A DNA stretch of 64,000 nt from Cohnella lupini (GTDB lineage: Bacteria; Bacillota; Bacilli; Paenibacillales; Paenibacillaceae). This document shows, piece after piece, positions 1-8,355 of the stretch; the first letter of the stretch is position 1, and the number at the start of each line of letters is the position of its first letter. Location: positions 62,001 to 126,000 of the forward strand of contig NZ_QRDY01000002.1 of the NCBI RefSeq assembly GCF_003386205.1, given 5' to 3'. Made by a program: the position numbers and the translations under genes. The notes beneath the pieces were generated by a model that did no database searches, was not told where the DNA came from, and was given only the letters and a program-made list of their open reading frames with translations.

Positions 1-191
1 TGCAGAGAGCGCCGCATGTAATTGATTTTCTTATTGTGGATGATCGATTTGAGATAGACGGTCACCGACGTGCTTTTCAGTTCGGGGCCGTATTGCCACC
101 GAATGAACTCGAAGTCGTTGCTTAAGCTGAAGGTTTGCTGCAGCCTGACGATATTCGTTTTTAAATGCTTGGATAGATGGTCGGCGGTCAT
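1..191 (-). CDS. GerA-family spore germination protein, N-terminal part (runs off the window)
   Basis: The reading frame starts at an ATG (191, minus strand) behind a good GGAGGTGA site and stays open to the window edge, giving 63 residues. The visible part has the look of the cytoplasmic N-terminus of GerA-type germinant-receptor subunits: an amphipathic start, then SNDFEFI, then a TVYLKSII segment resembling the family's conserved strand before the membrane region. GerA proteins sense nutrients in the spore inner membrane. Only the first few per cent of the usual ~500 residues is visible, so the family call rests on weak similarity. Confidence 0.5.
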   Translation of the reverse strand, partial: MTADHLSKHLKTNIVRLQQTFSLSNDFEFIRWQYGPELKSTSVTVYLKSIIHNKKINYMRRSL

Positions 192-268
192 CGAAGTCAC
201 CTCCGGTCGGACGGATTAAGGCGTATGTAAAGTTTCCCAATACCGACGCGATTTTATGCAGATAGCGC

Positions 269-297
269 AAAAAAACCGGTCCCAATCGGGACCGGTT
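269..297 (-). terminator. Rho-independent terminator
   Basis: A perfect 10-bp stem (AACCGGTCCC/GGGACCGGTT) with an ATTG-type loop is followed on the minus strand by seven T residues. It lies just after the stop of the FhuF-like gene. Confidence 0.85.
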
Positions 298-310
298 TCG
301 CGAAGCGCCG

Positions 311-1102
311 TTATGCGCTTTTCTCTTTGCGTGCTTCCTCGATTTGTTGCTTTAGCTCCGTCCGTTCGTCGTCTTTAAGAATCGGACAGGTATAACATTT
401 CGTTCCGCTCTCTCGTTTATAGTACATGCAGCATGCCGATCGGAGTATGATTTGCCCGCCGGGCTCATAGGGACTGTCGAGATAGCAGGGAGTATGTACG
501 TATGGATTTTTCCTTCGGTTGAAGGTTTCTCCCGGCATGTTCTCAAGCAAAGAGAAATCTTCGTTAACGCGGTCTCTAAGCGGACCTTCCGGGATCATTT
601 TCCTTACGTAATCCATGAGGTAAGCGGCGCGGGCGCCATATTGATTCCAAATGAGGGGGGATTTCAGTCCCGCGGCGGCAGCCGCTGCCTCGATTAACGG
701 GTTCATCGTATCCGCGAAGTAACGGGCCCATTCCGATTGGACGGCCTCGGCTCGGCCTTCCGCAGGTAGGTCCGTCCACTTCAGTTCGCCGATCTTGAAT
801 ACGACATGGGCGTGATCGCCATGGGATTCAAGCTGTATGGTCAAGTTTTCCATCGATAGGTCCAATATCCGGTCATATTGCGTCATAATTAATTGCTTGG
901 TGGCGGCCAAACCGAAAAAGGCGAGTCCGATAAAAGAAACCCCGATTTCCAATCCGATTCCCTTTACTAAGGCGGAGCCTCTTTGCAAAAGGTCTTTCAT
1001 GGTTTCGTGCACTAGTATATCCGCGACGGGCACGGAGATAAGCGGGTTATCCGACCCTTTAACGGAAATGTGGAAATGTTCTTCGAACAAGCGTAAATCC
1101 AA
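311..1102 (-). CDS. FhuF-like ferric-siderophore reductase
   Basis: About 263 residues. The C-terminus carries a CC-x10-C-x2-C arrangement (SACCMYY ... KCYTCP), the [2Fe-2S] ligand pattern of FhuF-type ferric reductases, which release iron from imported siderophores in the cytoplasm. A Fur box lies directly upstream, which fits iron-limited expression. Start choice: a TTG at 1102 sits 6 bases after GAGGTGGGG and is preferred here; an in-frame GTG at 1114 (four residues longer) has no Shine-Dalgarno site. No siderophore transporter or biosynthesis gene is visible next to it. It may alternatively be called an IucA/IucC C-terminal-domain-like protein, which shares this iron-sulfur tail. Confidence 0.75.
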   Translation of the reverse strand: MDLRLFEEHFHISVKGSDNPLISVPVADILVHETMKDLLQRGSALVKGIGLEIGVSFIGLAFFGLAATKQLIMTQYDRILDLSMENLTIQLESHGDHAHVVFKIGELKWTDLPAEGRAEAVQSEWARYFADTMNPLIEAAAAAAGLKSPLIWNQYGARAAYLMDYVRKMIPEGPLRDRVNEDFSLLENMPGETFNRRKNPYVHTPCYLDSPYEPGGQIILRSACCMYYKRESGTKCYTCPILKDDERTELKQQIEEARKEKSA

Positions 1103-1125
1103 TGAAATCCCCACCTCATTAAAAT

Positions 1126-1144
1126 GATTATGATAATCATTATC
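1126..1144 (-). promoter_or_regulatory. Fur box
   Basis: GATTATGATAATCATTATC matches the classical 19-bp Fur consensus at 18 of 19 positions. It lies 12-24 bases upstream of the FhuF-like start, where Fur-Fe would block transcription when iron is plentiful. Confidence 0.85.
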
Positions 1145-1320
1145 ATATGCTCTATCTCTTTATGATAGTGCTTGGGGGATGTTTTTGTCAATCTCGTGAA
1201 AACGGTTAATTTATATGTAAAAAGAGACACAAGTTAAGGACTTAGCCTATCTCGAGGAGTATAATAAGGAAGCTCGTCGGAGGAGTTCGGTTGCCGTCGC
1301 GACCGTTCCCGTCTGAGTAT

Positions 1321-1360
1321 AAAAGGAAAGGCGCCGCCGCCCCGTAAAGAACGGCGACGC
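1321..1360 (-). terminator. Probable Rho-independent terminator
   Basis: A 9-bp GC-rich stem (one G-U pair; arms 1331-1339 and 1352-1360) is followed on the minus strand by CTTTCCTTTT. It lies just downstream of the 98-residue protein gene. Confidence 0.55.
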
Positions 1361-1369
1361 ATGAGCGGG

Positions 1370-1666
1370 TTATTCCCGCAAGGAAATGACGTGAACGAGC
1401 TGCTCGTTGGCCGTCACCTTAATGACGGAGCGGTTCGAATCGTACTCCGCGCTACCGCGGCCGATCTCGGCGGGGGATTCGGTTCCCAGAACGTAGAATA
1501 AGTCGTCCGCTAGCGTCCGGATGCATACATCGCGTTCTTCTGTGCTCAGACTGTCCCAATCTTCGGCTTCCATCTCGAATACTTCGAAAAAAAGCGGAAC
1601 CGAAATCAAAGCGCGGGACAAGTCGTCCAATATATGATCATATTCTCTACTATAGGTAATCGCCAT
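1370..1666 (-). CDS. Conserved hypothetical protein, 98 aa
   Basis: I do not recognise a family. The product is small, acidic and soluble, without signal peptide or membrane segment. The first half looks helical (ILDDLSRALISVPLFFEVF) and the second half has alternating strands. ATG at 1666 follows AAAGGGGT with normal spacing, and a hairpin terminator follows the stop, so it is probably a real single-gene unit. It is divergent from the LTA synthase gene. Function unknown. Confidence 0.65.
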   Translation of the reverse strand: MAITYSREYDHILDDLSRALISVPLFFEVFEMEAEDWDSLSTEERDVCIRTLADDLFYVLGTESPAEIGRGSAEYDSNRSVIKVTANEQLVHVISLRE

Positions 1667-1785
1667 GGGGATACCCCTTTCGAATTGTTTATTCGCCTTA
1701 TCGGACGGCGAAACCGTTGTACTTGCATTATAAGCGAGCCGTTTTCTTTAGCCAACCTTTAGGCATTCTTCCTGCACGTTGTACT

Positions 1786-1813
1786 TTAACACAGAGTTAA
1801 CATTAGTTATAAT
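1786..1813 (+). promoter_or_regulatory. Sigma-A type promoter of the LTA synthase gene
   Basis: TTAACA (1786-1791), a 16-bp spacer, and a perfect TATAAT (1808-1813), 27 bases before the preferred ATG. Confidence 0.6.
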
Positions 1814-1839
1814 AGATAAGGTTCTCGGGGGTGAATGGC

Positions 1840-3690
1840 ATGAAATCATTAAAGCTCGACGTTTGGTTGTCCAAGCCCTTTATCTTTTTCACCGTATTGA
1901 TGGTGATTAAGATCTATCTGGCAAGATTCGTCGTATTCGACGATTCGTCGATATGGCTTCAATTAGCGACGGGTATTCCCTCGATATGGGTTCTTTTCTG
2001 CCTGATCGAATGGATTGCTCCGCGCAGGAAATTAGGAGTCTACGTTGCGGTCAACTTATTGCTGACCACTATTTTCTTCGCGGTCATCATGTATTACAAG
2101 TATTTCGGCGTCATCGTCACCTACCATGCTTTGCAACAAGTGAATCAAGTGACGGAGGTGAGCGGGAGCGTATTCTCTTTGCTGCACCCGTACTTCCTGT
2201 TCATCTATACCGATATTGTCGCGATCCTGCTTCTGTTCATAAGCCGCCGATTCCGTAAATGGGGAAAATCGCTTGCGGTACGCGAGTCCAATGTCATTCT
2301 GTCGGCTCTGTTTTTCTTATCGCTTGCCGGCAGCGTTACGAACGTATGGTTGCACCGGGACAGCATTAACGAGTTGAAGCAGGCCGAGAACATGGGAATC
2401 CTGAATTACGAGGCGTACGCGGTCATCGCCAGCGTGAACGAAAGCTTCGAGGATCCAAGCCATGTCACGCCGGAAGCGATAGCCGCGCTGAAAGGCGGGC
2501 AAGCTCCGGCAGTTCCCCAATTCTGGGGCGCGGAAAAAGGCAAGAACGTCATTATCCTGCAGTTGGAGGCGACTCAGAATTTTCTTCTGGACCGCAAGAT
2601 CGACGGTCAGGAATTGACGCCGGTGATGAATCAGCTCATGAAGGAAAATATCTACTTCCCTCATTTCTACCAGCAGGTAGGGCAAGGCAATACTTCGGAT
2701 GCGGAGTTCGTCGTCAACACTTCCTTTTACATTCCTCAACATGGCGCTGCGGCTCAAGATTACGGGGACCTGGCGCTTCCCAGCATGCCTAAGGTGCTGA
2801 AAGAAAACGGTTATCAAACGGCTACCTTTCATACGAATGACGTACAATTCTGGAATCGCAAGGAGCTGTACGCGGCGTTAGGCTTCGATCGTTATTACGA
2901 TGCCAAGTTCTTCGGCGACGAGGATACGGTGTTCTTCGGCGCGTCGGACGAAGTGCTCTACGATAAAACGGCGGATGAATTGCTGAAGATGAGCGAAACG
3001 GGTAAACCGTTCTATGCGCAGATAATATCGATGTCTTCCCATCATCCGTTCAATATTCCGGATCGCAAGATCAAGTTCAAGCTTCCCGAAAGATACGAAG
3101 ACACTCTAGTCGGCGATTACATTCAGGCACAGAATTATACCGATTACGCGCTGGGTACCTTCATCGAGAAGCTTAAGCAAAACGGGTTGTGGGACAACTC
3201 CGTGCTCCTAATTTACGGGGATCATTTAGGGCTGCCGATCTATTCCTTGAGCGATCACGAGAAGGATCTTATGAAGGAGATTTACGGTCGGAAATATCAA
3301 TTTGCCGAAATGATGAATATTCCGCTTATTGTCGTCGCGCCAGGCATGACCGAGCCGATGAGACCGACCCAGACGGGCGGACAAGTAGATATTTTCCCGA
3401 CGGTAGCCAATTTGCTCGGTATATCGCTCGCGGACCATATCCACTTCGGACAGGATATCTTGAATAGGACGGATAATGTTCTCCCGCAGCGTTACTATTT
3501 GCCATCCGGCTCATTCGTGAACAATCAAGGAATCTTCGTGCCCGGACTTCAATATAAAGACGGCGTTAGCTTCCCGTTCGACGGTGGAACACCGAAAGGA
3601 ACCGATTCGACGGAAGATGAATATAAACGCGCCTTGGAGCTTCTGAGATTATCGGATAGCTACGTAAGCCACTTGCCTAAGCATGAATAA
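1840..3690 (+). CDS. ltaS: LtaS-family lipoteichoic acid synthase
   Basis: 616 residues. About five N-terminal membrane helices (roughly residues 10-170) are followed by an extracellular sulfatase-fold domain. The nucleophile motif GQGNTSDAEF is present (Thr near residue 285), as are the metal-ligand segment LQLEATQNF and the C-terminal metal site IYGDHLG. These enzymes transfer glycerol phosphate from phosphatidylglycerol onto a glycolipid anchor outside the cell. The ATG at 1840 is preferred over an in-frame GTG at 1831 because GGGGGTG lies 8 bases before it. A PAP2 phosphatase gene follows 38 bases later. A UgtP-like glycosyltransferase that could make the anchor lipid is at 57.8 kb. Confidence 0.92.
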   Translation: MKSLKLDVWLSKPFIFFTVLMVIKIYLARFVVFDDSSIWLQLATGIPSIWVLFCLIEWIAPRRKLGVYVAVNLLLTTIFFAVIMYYKYFGVIVTYHALQQVNQVTEVSGSVFSLLHPYFLFIYTDIVAILLLFISRRFRKWGKSLAVRESNVILSALFFLSLAGSVTNVWLHRDSINELKQAENMGILNYEAYAVIASVNESFEDPSHVTPEAIAALKGGQAPAVPQFWGAEKGKNVIILQLEATQNFLLDRKIDGQELTPVMNQLMKENIYFPHFYQQVGQGNTSDAEFVVNTSFYIPQHGAAAQDYGDLALPSMPKVLKENGYQTATFHTNDVQFWNRKELYAALGFDRYYDAKFFGDEDTVFFGASDEVLYDKTADELLKMSETGKPFYAQIISMSSHHPFNIPDRKIKFKLPERYEDTLVGDYIQAQNYTDYALGTFIEKLKQNGLWDNSVLLIYGDHLGLPIYSLSDHEKDLMKEIYGRKYQFAEMMNIPLIVVAPGMTEPMRPTQTGGQVDIFPTVANLLGISLADHIHFGQDILNRTDNVLPQRYYLPSGSFVNNQGIFVPGLQYKDGVSFPFDGGTPKGTDSTEDEYKRALELLRLSDSYVSHLPKHE

Positions 3691-3728
3691 GACCTGAGCT
3701 CATTAAAGAGAGATAAGGGGGTCGGAAA

Positions 3729-4391
3729 GTGCTATACGGAAATTTCGAATGGAAAAAATACGCTCCGCTTCTGCTGATGCTGGTGTTTCCCGTTCTAGGG
3801 TTAATGTATGCTTGGACCGATAACACGGCGAATCAGGGAGTCTATAGACTCGTTACGACCGTAGACGAATCGATACCTTTTATTAAATATTTTTCGGTAC
3901 CCTACTCCATTTGGATTTTCTACATTTACGTTTGTATCTTTTACTTCTTCAAGAAGGATGCTAACGTATATTATCGGGCAATCTCGACTTACATCTTATG
4001 CGCATTGTTATGTTATTTAATTTATTCGGTTTTTCAAACGACGGTTCCCCGTCCGGTTATCACGGGTAGCGATCCGTTTTCCGAACTTATGCGCTATATT
4101 TATCATCGCGACCAACCGTTTAACTGTTTTCCGAGCATTCATTGCTTCTCGAGCTACCTGGTGATGAGAACGATCTGGACCAGTTCGTTCCGAAACAAAT
4201 GGAATCTGACTATTATAACGGCAATGTCTAGTACGATTATTATGTCCACATTATTCGTGAAACAACACGTGATTATGGACGCTTTGGCGGGAATTTTGCT
4301 AGTGGAAGTCGTTACCGCCGTTTTGATCTTGTTAGAGCAAAGGATAAGAATCATCCGTCACGAACGTCGGAAGGGCTCACTTGGAGCTTAA
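3729..4391 (+). CDS. PAP2-superfamily membrane phosphatase
   Basis: 220 residues with about six membrane helices. The acid-phosphatase signature is present in a divergent form: RPVITG, then CFPSIHCFSS (PSIH in place of PSGH), then VKQHVIMDALAG with the catalytic His and Asp. Such enzymes dephosphorylate lipid phosphates or act in inositol-phosphoceramide-synthase-like transfers. GTG at 3729 follows AAGGGGGT. It is probably co-transcribed with the LTA synthase, so recycling of diacylglycerol or a polyprenyl phosphate in envelope synthesis is a reasonable inference, but the substrate is unknown. Confidence 0.8.
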   Translation: MLYGNFEWKKYAPLLLMLVFPVLGLMYAWTDNTANQGVYRLVTTVDESIPFIKYFSVPYSIWIFYIYVCIFYFFKKDANVYYRAISTYILCALLCYLIYSVFQTTVPRPVITGSDPFSELMRYIYHRDQPFNCFPSIHCFSSYLVMRTIWTSSFRNKWNLTIITAMSSTIIMSTLFVKQHVIMDALAGILLVEVVTAVLILLEQRIRIIRHERRKGSLGA

Positions 4392-4400
4392 ACCGAAGAA

Positions 4401-4453
4401 AAAAGGCTGATCCTAACGGCTAGGTTAATTCTGCCGGCGGATCAGCCTTTTAT
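4401..4453. terminator. Bidirectional terminator
   Basis: AAAGGCTGATCC pairs perfectly with GGATCAGCCTTT, with A-runs on one side and T-runs on the other. It separates the PAP2 gene from the convergent TetR gene. Confidence 0.85.
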
Positions 4454-4470
4454 TGTTGGAGATTGCGTTA

Positions 4471-5073
4471 TTAACAGCTAAATTGATAGATACGACAGTA
4501 GCTTTGCTTCATTTCCTCTTTGGTGAAGCCTTTCTCTTCCTTGAAGTGAAAATAACCGACGGGTGCCATAGAACAAATAATGGCATGAGCCGCCAAGTCT
4601 GCGTTAATCGGTATCGTAGGATTAGAGTCAACGGACATTTGCGCGATCAGCTCCGAAATTTTATCCCTGAAAAATAGATACATCGGAGATCGGAAGAAAC
4701 TACCTCGGTCATCTTCGCAATTCATCTTCGATTCCATGGCAATAATAAGATCGGCCTTCTCTTCGATCGCATCGATCCAACGATCGAGTAATCCGCCAAA
4801 AAGATTGGCCGCCGACGACTCTTTGTTTTCTTCCAAGTATCCCGTGAGTTGTTGAATCAACTGATGCCCGAATTCATGAAGCATATCTAGGCAGAGATCG
4901 CCTTTGTGGGCATATCTGCGATATAGGGTTCCTTGGCCGATTCCCGCCGTTTTGGCGATCTGGTGCATGCTGACTGGTTTAACTCCATGCTCGCTAAACA
5001 AGGCATGCGCGGTTTGGAGAATTAATTGGCGGTGCTCTAAGGAGTCTTTGCGTTCCCTTCGAATAGTCGACAC
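4471..5073 (-). CDS. TetR-family transcriptional repressor
   Basis: 200 residues. The N-terminal helix-turn-helix (residues ~14-60) reads QLILQTAHALFSEHGVKPVS then IAKTAGIGQGTLYRRYAHKG, typical of TetR. The rest is the helical ligand-binding and dimerisation domain. GTG at 5073 follows GAGGTGA. It is divergent from a DHA2 drug exporter with two perfect 14-bp palindromes between the genes, so it very probably represses the exporter and itself until an exported compound binds. Confidence 0.92.
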   Translation of the reverse strand: MSTIRRERKDSLEHRQLILQTAHALFSEHGVKPVSMHQIAKTAGIGQGTLYRRYAHKGDLCLDMLHEFGHQLIQQLTGYLEENKESSAANLFGGLLDRWIDAIEEKADLIIAMESKMNCEDDRGSFFRSPMYLFFRDKISELIAQMSVDSNPTIPINADLAAHAIICSMAPVGYFHFKEEKGFTKEEMKQSYCRIYQFSC

Positions 5074-5115
5074 GGAATGGTCACCTCGCTTTACGGAAAG
5101 TTAACATTGTTGTCA

Positions 5116-5168
5116 TTGACATCCGGACAATTGTCCGTTAACATCAAATCTAAACGGACAATTGTCCG
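5116..5168 (+). promoter_or_regulatory. Exporter promoter with two TetR operators
   Basis: TTGACA (5116-5121), 17-bp spacer, TAACAT (5139-5144). The perfect palindrome CGGACAATTGTCCG fills the spacer (5124-5137) and is repeated exactly 31 bp downstream (5155-5168), about three helical turns away and so on the same face of DNA. The second copy lies toward the exporter gene. Confidence 0.85.
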
Positions 5169-5293
5169 GTATGCTTACGGGTATTCCTTCGTAGCGTCCA
5201 TATGTCCATATTGTAACGCCAAAGCAACAGGCGGTCAATGGACGAGAGAGACTGCACGGGGAAGCTCTAATTAGGATAGGAGGGATTGATTAC

Positions 5294-6790
5294 ATGTCTT
5301 CGAAAGAAATACCCGCGTCAGCGGAGGCGCCTTTCTCGATGCGCAGTATTCTTGGACCGTTGATCGCGATCGTCGTCGGTATTTTCATGGTTATCTTGGA
5401 CGGAACGGCCGTTAACGTCGCGCTTCCCAAACTGCAGGAGGAATTTGAATTATTGAACCTCTCGTTGGTTCAATGGACCGTCATCGGATACGCCTTGGCG
5501 CAAGCCGCGGTAATACCGCTTGCCGGTTGGTTGTCCGATCGCTTCGGCGCCAAGAAAGTATTCCTGATCTCCGTCGGGTTGTTTACCATCGGTTCGGGAT
5601 TATGCGCATTGGCTAACTCGGTCGAGATGCTCATCACGTTCCGGATTATTCAAGGCTTGGGCGGCGGCGTGGTTCTACCGATCGCAATGGCGTTTATTTA
5701 CCGGTTATCGCCTCCGGGCAAAGTCGGCGCCGTTATGGGCATGTTGGGGATTCCAATTCTTTTAGGCCCTGCGCTTGGTCCCGTAGTTGCGGGTTGGTTC
5801 GTTGAGTATCACAGCTGGCAATGGATTTTCTTGATTAACCTGCCTATCGGAGTTATCGGGATTATTCTAGGCATTCGTTCCCTTCCTAATATTCAACGCC
5901 AGAGCGTAGCTTCCTTGGATTTACTCGGAATGATTCTAGGTCCTTTGGCATTTGCCGCTCTCGTATTCGGAGTATCCAGCGGGGGAATCGACCCGATTAC
6001 CGGTGAGTCCACTTGGATGGACGCGGATACGCTGATCGGTTCGGGAGTCGGTATCGTAGCGCTGGTCTTGTTCATCATCGTTGAATTAAACCGTAAGAAC
6101 CCGTTGCTGGAGCTTCGCGTATTCCGCTCGGGTAACTTCACCAAGGGGATTATCGTGCAATGGATATCGCAGATCGCGATGTTCGGAACCATGTTCCTTG
6201 TTCCGTTATTCTTGCAGCAGGCTCATGGTTACAGCCCGCTTGAGACCGGGTTGATCATGCTTCCTCAAGCAGTGGCTTCCGGATTGTTCATGCCGATCGG
6301 CGGCAAGCTGTCCGACCGTTTCGGAGCTCGTCCGCTTGTTATCGGCGGGATGGCCTTAACGGTAATTGCTACTTTGCTGCTCTCGAATATATCGGGAGAC
6401 TCCGGAGTCAGCGCGGTTATGCTGCCGCTTGCTTTGCTGGGCGCGGGCATGGGATTGTTCATGATGCCGCTCAACAACCATTTGATTCAATCCGCTCCGC
6501 AAAATTTGGTTGGACGCGTAACTTCTCTTACTAACGCCGCTCAACAAGTTATGATGTCGTTCGCGGTCGCCATTCTTATGACGATCTCTTCGACTAAAAT
6601 GCAGGATCTGATGATCGAATCCGGAAAGCAACAGCCGGACGTTCATTTGTTCGCTTCCTCCTTCGGTTACACGTTCCTTATCCTCCTAGGTATTGCGTTA
6701 TTAGGCGGCATACTTGGCTTTTTACTTCAAAAACCTAAACGCCAGGAAGGTCTCGAAGGCGCCGAAATGCCGATTATGGTCGGTCACTAA
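5294..6790 (+). CDS. DHA2-family MFS multidrug exporter (EmrB/QacA type)
   Basis: 498 residues with about 14 membrane helices. Motif A is present as GWLSDRFGAKKV, and the DHA2-type motif D1 as VILDGTAVNVALPKLQ (~residues 33-48). Motif C GPALGPVVAGWF is the antiporter signature. These carriers expel drugs in exchange for protons. AGGAGGG precedes the ATG. Divergent TetR control suggests induction by a toxic substrate; the actual substrate cannot be read from sequence. Confidence 0.93.
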   Translation: MSSKEIPASAEAPFSMRSILGPLIAIVVGIFMVILDGTAVNVALPKLQEEFELLNLSLVQWTVIGYALAQAAVIPLAGWLSDRFGAKKVFLISVGLFTIGSGLCALANSVEMLITFRIIQGLGGGVVLPIAMAFIYRLSPPGKVGAVMGMLGIPILLGPALGPVVAGWFVEYHSWQWIFLINLPIGVIGIILGIRSLPNIQRQSVASLDLLGMILGPLAFAALVFGVSSGGIDPITGESTWMDADTLIGSGVGIVALVLFIIVELNRKNPLLELRVFRSGNFTKGIIVQWISQIAMFGTMFLVPLFLQQAHGYSPLETGLIMLPQAVASGLFMPIGGKLSDRFGARPLVIGGMALTVIATLLLSNISGDSGVSAVMLPLALLGAGMGLFMMPLNNHLIQSAPQNLVGRVTSLTNAAQQVMMSFAVAILMTISSTKMQDLMIESGKQQPDVHLFASSFGYTFLILLGIALLGGILGFLLQKPKRQEGLEGAEMPIMVGH

Positions 6791-6814
6791 TCGAAAATCG
6801 TTTCGAACTCGGAG

Positions 6815-6846
6815 ACCTCCCGCGAAATACGGCGGGAGGTTTTCTT
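6815..6846 (+). terminator. Rho-independent terminator
   Basis: Perfect 9-bp stem ACCTCCCGC/GCGGGAGGT followed by TTTTC, just after the exporter gene. Confidence 0.8.
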
Positions 6847-6959
6847 GTTCAGTCTGAAGTATAATTGATGGCAGCATAATGCTCACTCTATTCCGAGGTG
6901 CGTAAGTGGAGCTAACCTCGGGTGTGCCGCGCTAAAGTCGGTATTTTCGAACGAATCCC

Positions 6960-6988
6960 TTGACAAGACAGTTCGTTCGGGGTATAAT
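6960..6988 (+). promoter_or_regulatory. Consensus sigma-A promoter for a noncoding RNA
   Basis: TTGACA (6960-6965), 17-bp spacer and TATAAT (6983-6988), both hexamers perfect. The next convincing start codon is about 350 bases away. Confidence 0.85.
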
Positions 6989-6993
6989 CATAT

Positions 6994-7253
6994 ATTGTAG
7001 AAGTAGTAACCCACGGATTTCTCCTCAATAAAAGGGTAATATTCCTCCGTTTTCCCACACATTCCTTATTAAAATCTCAGATTGGCTGCTGGAAGGAACA
7101 CGAATTCTCACTGGCGCGGCCTTGGAGCCGCAAGAACGATGGAGAGGTAGGGCTATCGTTGTTTTCGTGAAAGTGAAATCAGGATGAATCGCGCGGTTGC
7201 GCTTCAATATTAAGACCCTCGTCGGACTCGTCCGACGGGGGTCGTCCAATTTT
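6994..7253 (+). ncRNA. Unassigned structured RNA or long leader with terminator
   Basis: The transcript from the consensus promoter has no good reading frame but several helices: 7013-7017/7046-7050, 7062-7067/7093-7098, and a three-way junction closed by CACGAA (7099-7104)/TTCGTG (7164-7169) holding two hairpins (7116-7120/7127-7131 and 7135-7140/7155-7160). It ends in a 13-bp hairpin (7214-7243) with a weak U-tract. It could be a stand-alone small RNA or an attenuator-type leader of the DoxX-like gene. I found no T-box, SAM, TPP, FMN, glmS or B12 signature and it does not fold as the rod of 6S RNA. Confidence 0.5.
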
Positions 7254-7340
7254 AAAGGCTGCCCACCGAAATGGATAACAATGGTATACTCGAAGCATTA
7301 CATAAGCTGATAAGAATACGGATGGGAAAGGATGCAACGG

Positions 7341-8285
7341 ATGGTACTTTACGCGCACGTAAAATGGTTCACGGACGTAGCACCGATCAAGGAAACGTTG
7401 AACAACGTATTGTCTCCGGTATTCATGAGTACTGCATTGATCGTCGCTTTACTGCTGGCCGTACTCACCCAAGCGCTTCCCGCCATCATGAAGATTAAGG
7501 CATTAGGTCAATTGGATCGTCAAGTCGAACGGCTGCGTCCTCGATCCTTCCTTATCCTCCAGTACGGCACAGCCATCTCGCTCCTATGGTCGATATTGGA
7601 AGGTAACCTGTTCGCACCCGAATTCAATTCGCCGGATGGCTTCATTACGATCGCGGTCGGTTGCACGATCGCGCTGTTGCTTGTTCCGCATCACTTTCCA
7701 GTGAAGCTTGCTTCGCTTATCTTAATTGCATTATATGTGTATTACGTTGGGGAATACGGTCTGTTCCACATGCTGGACTACGGCTTCTTCCTGGCGATCG
7801 CGGCCGCGCTTGCTTTCTATCGTACCGCGTTCGAACGTTGGTCGTTCCCGCTCCTCTACTTAGGCACGGGTCTATCCCTCTGTTGGGTCGCGGTAGAGAA
7901 ATGGATATATCCCGCGATGAGCTTGGACATTATCGAGCATCATCACGTGCCGACCTTCGGATTCGATCCCGCCGTCTTCATCGTGCTGGCCGCGTTTATC
8001 GAATTCGTGGTCGGATATTTACTTGTCGTAGGCATACTTAACAGGCTCCTATCGATCGTGCTGACGCTTATTTTTATTATGACGACCATGCTTTTCGGGT
8101 ACGTGGAGATCGTGGGACATTTTATGATCCATGTCATCTTGGCGCTATTCGTCATAGAAGGAGTTAGCTTCTACAAGCCTCCCGTGGACATGCACAAAAC
8201 CAAGCTGGACCGGATCGTTTTCGTGGCGCTTAACTTCTTGCTGGTTCTAGCGACCTTCTTGCTGCTATACTACCGATTTGCATAA
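7341..8285 (+). CDS. DoxX-like integral membrane protein
   Basis: 314 residues, with roughly nine hydrophobic helices. The C-terminal half (YLGTGLSLCWVAVEKWIYP ... FIEFVVGYLLVVGILNRLLS) has the four-helix pattern of DoxX-family proteins. The ATG at 7341 has AAAGGA about 9 bases upstream; the in-frame ATG at 7332 overlaps that site. A second small membrane protein follows 70 bases later. DoxX proteins are linked to thiol and redox processes in some bacteria, but no function can be assigned here. Confidence 0.7.
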   Translation: MVLYAHVKWFTDVAPIKETLNNVLSPVFMSTALIVALLLAVLTQALPAIMKIKALGQLDRQVERLRPRSFLILQYGTAISLLWSILEGNLFAPEFNSPDGFITIAVGCTIALLLVPHHFPVKLASLILIALYVYYVGEYGLFHMLDYGFFLAIAAALAFYRTAFERWSFPLLYLGTGLSLCWVAVEKWIYPAMSLDIIEHHHVPTFGFDPAVFIVLAAFIEFVVGYLLVVGILNRLLSIVLTLIFIMTTMLFGYVEIVGHFMIHVILALFVIEGVSFYKPPVDMHKTKLDRIVFVALNFLLVLATFLLLYYRFA

Positions 8286-8355
8286 ATATGGTTATAATTC
8301 GTGCATTTAGATATCGGGGATGCTGTATAATAGGTAAAAAAAGGAGGAATTTCAC

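Noticed and set aside
7025..7249. 74-codon minus-strand frame in the noncoding RNA
   Set aside because: No ribosome site or promoter on that strand; the plus-strand promoter, helices and terminator account for the region.
6994..7253. T-box or 6S RNA
   Set aside because: No GGGTGG-type T-box motif before the terminator, and the helices form a multi-branched fold rather than the long rod of 6S RNA.
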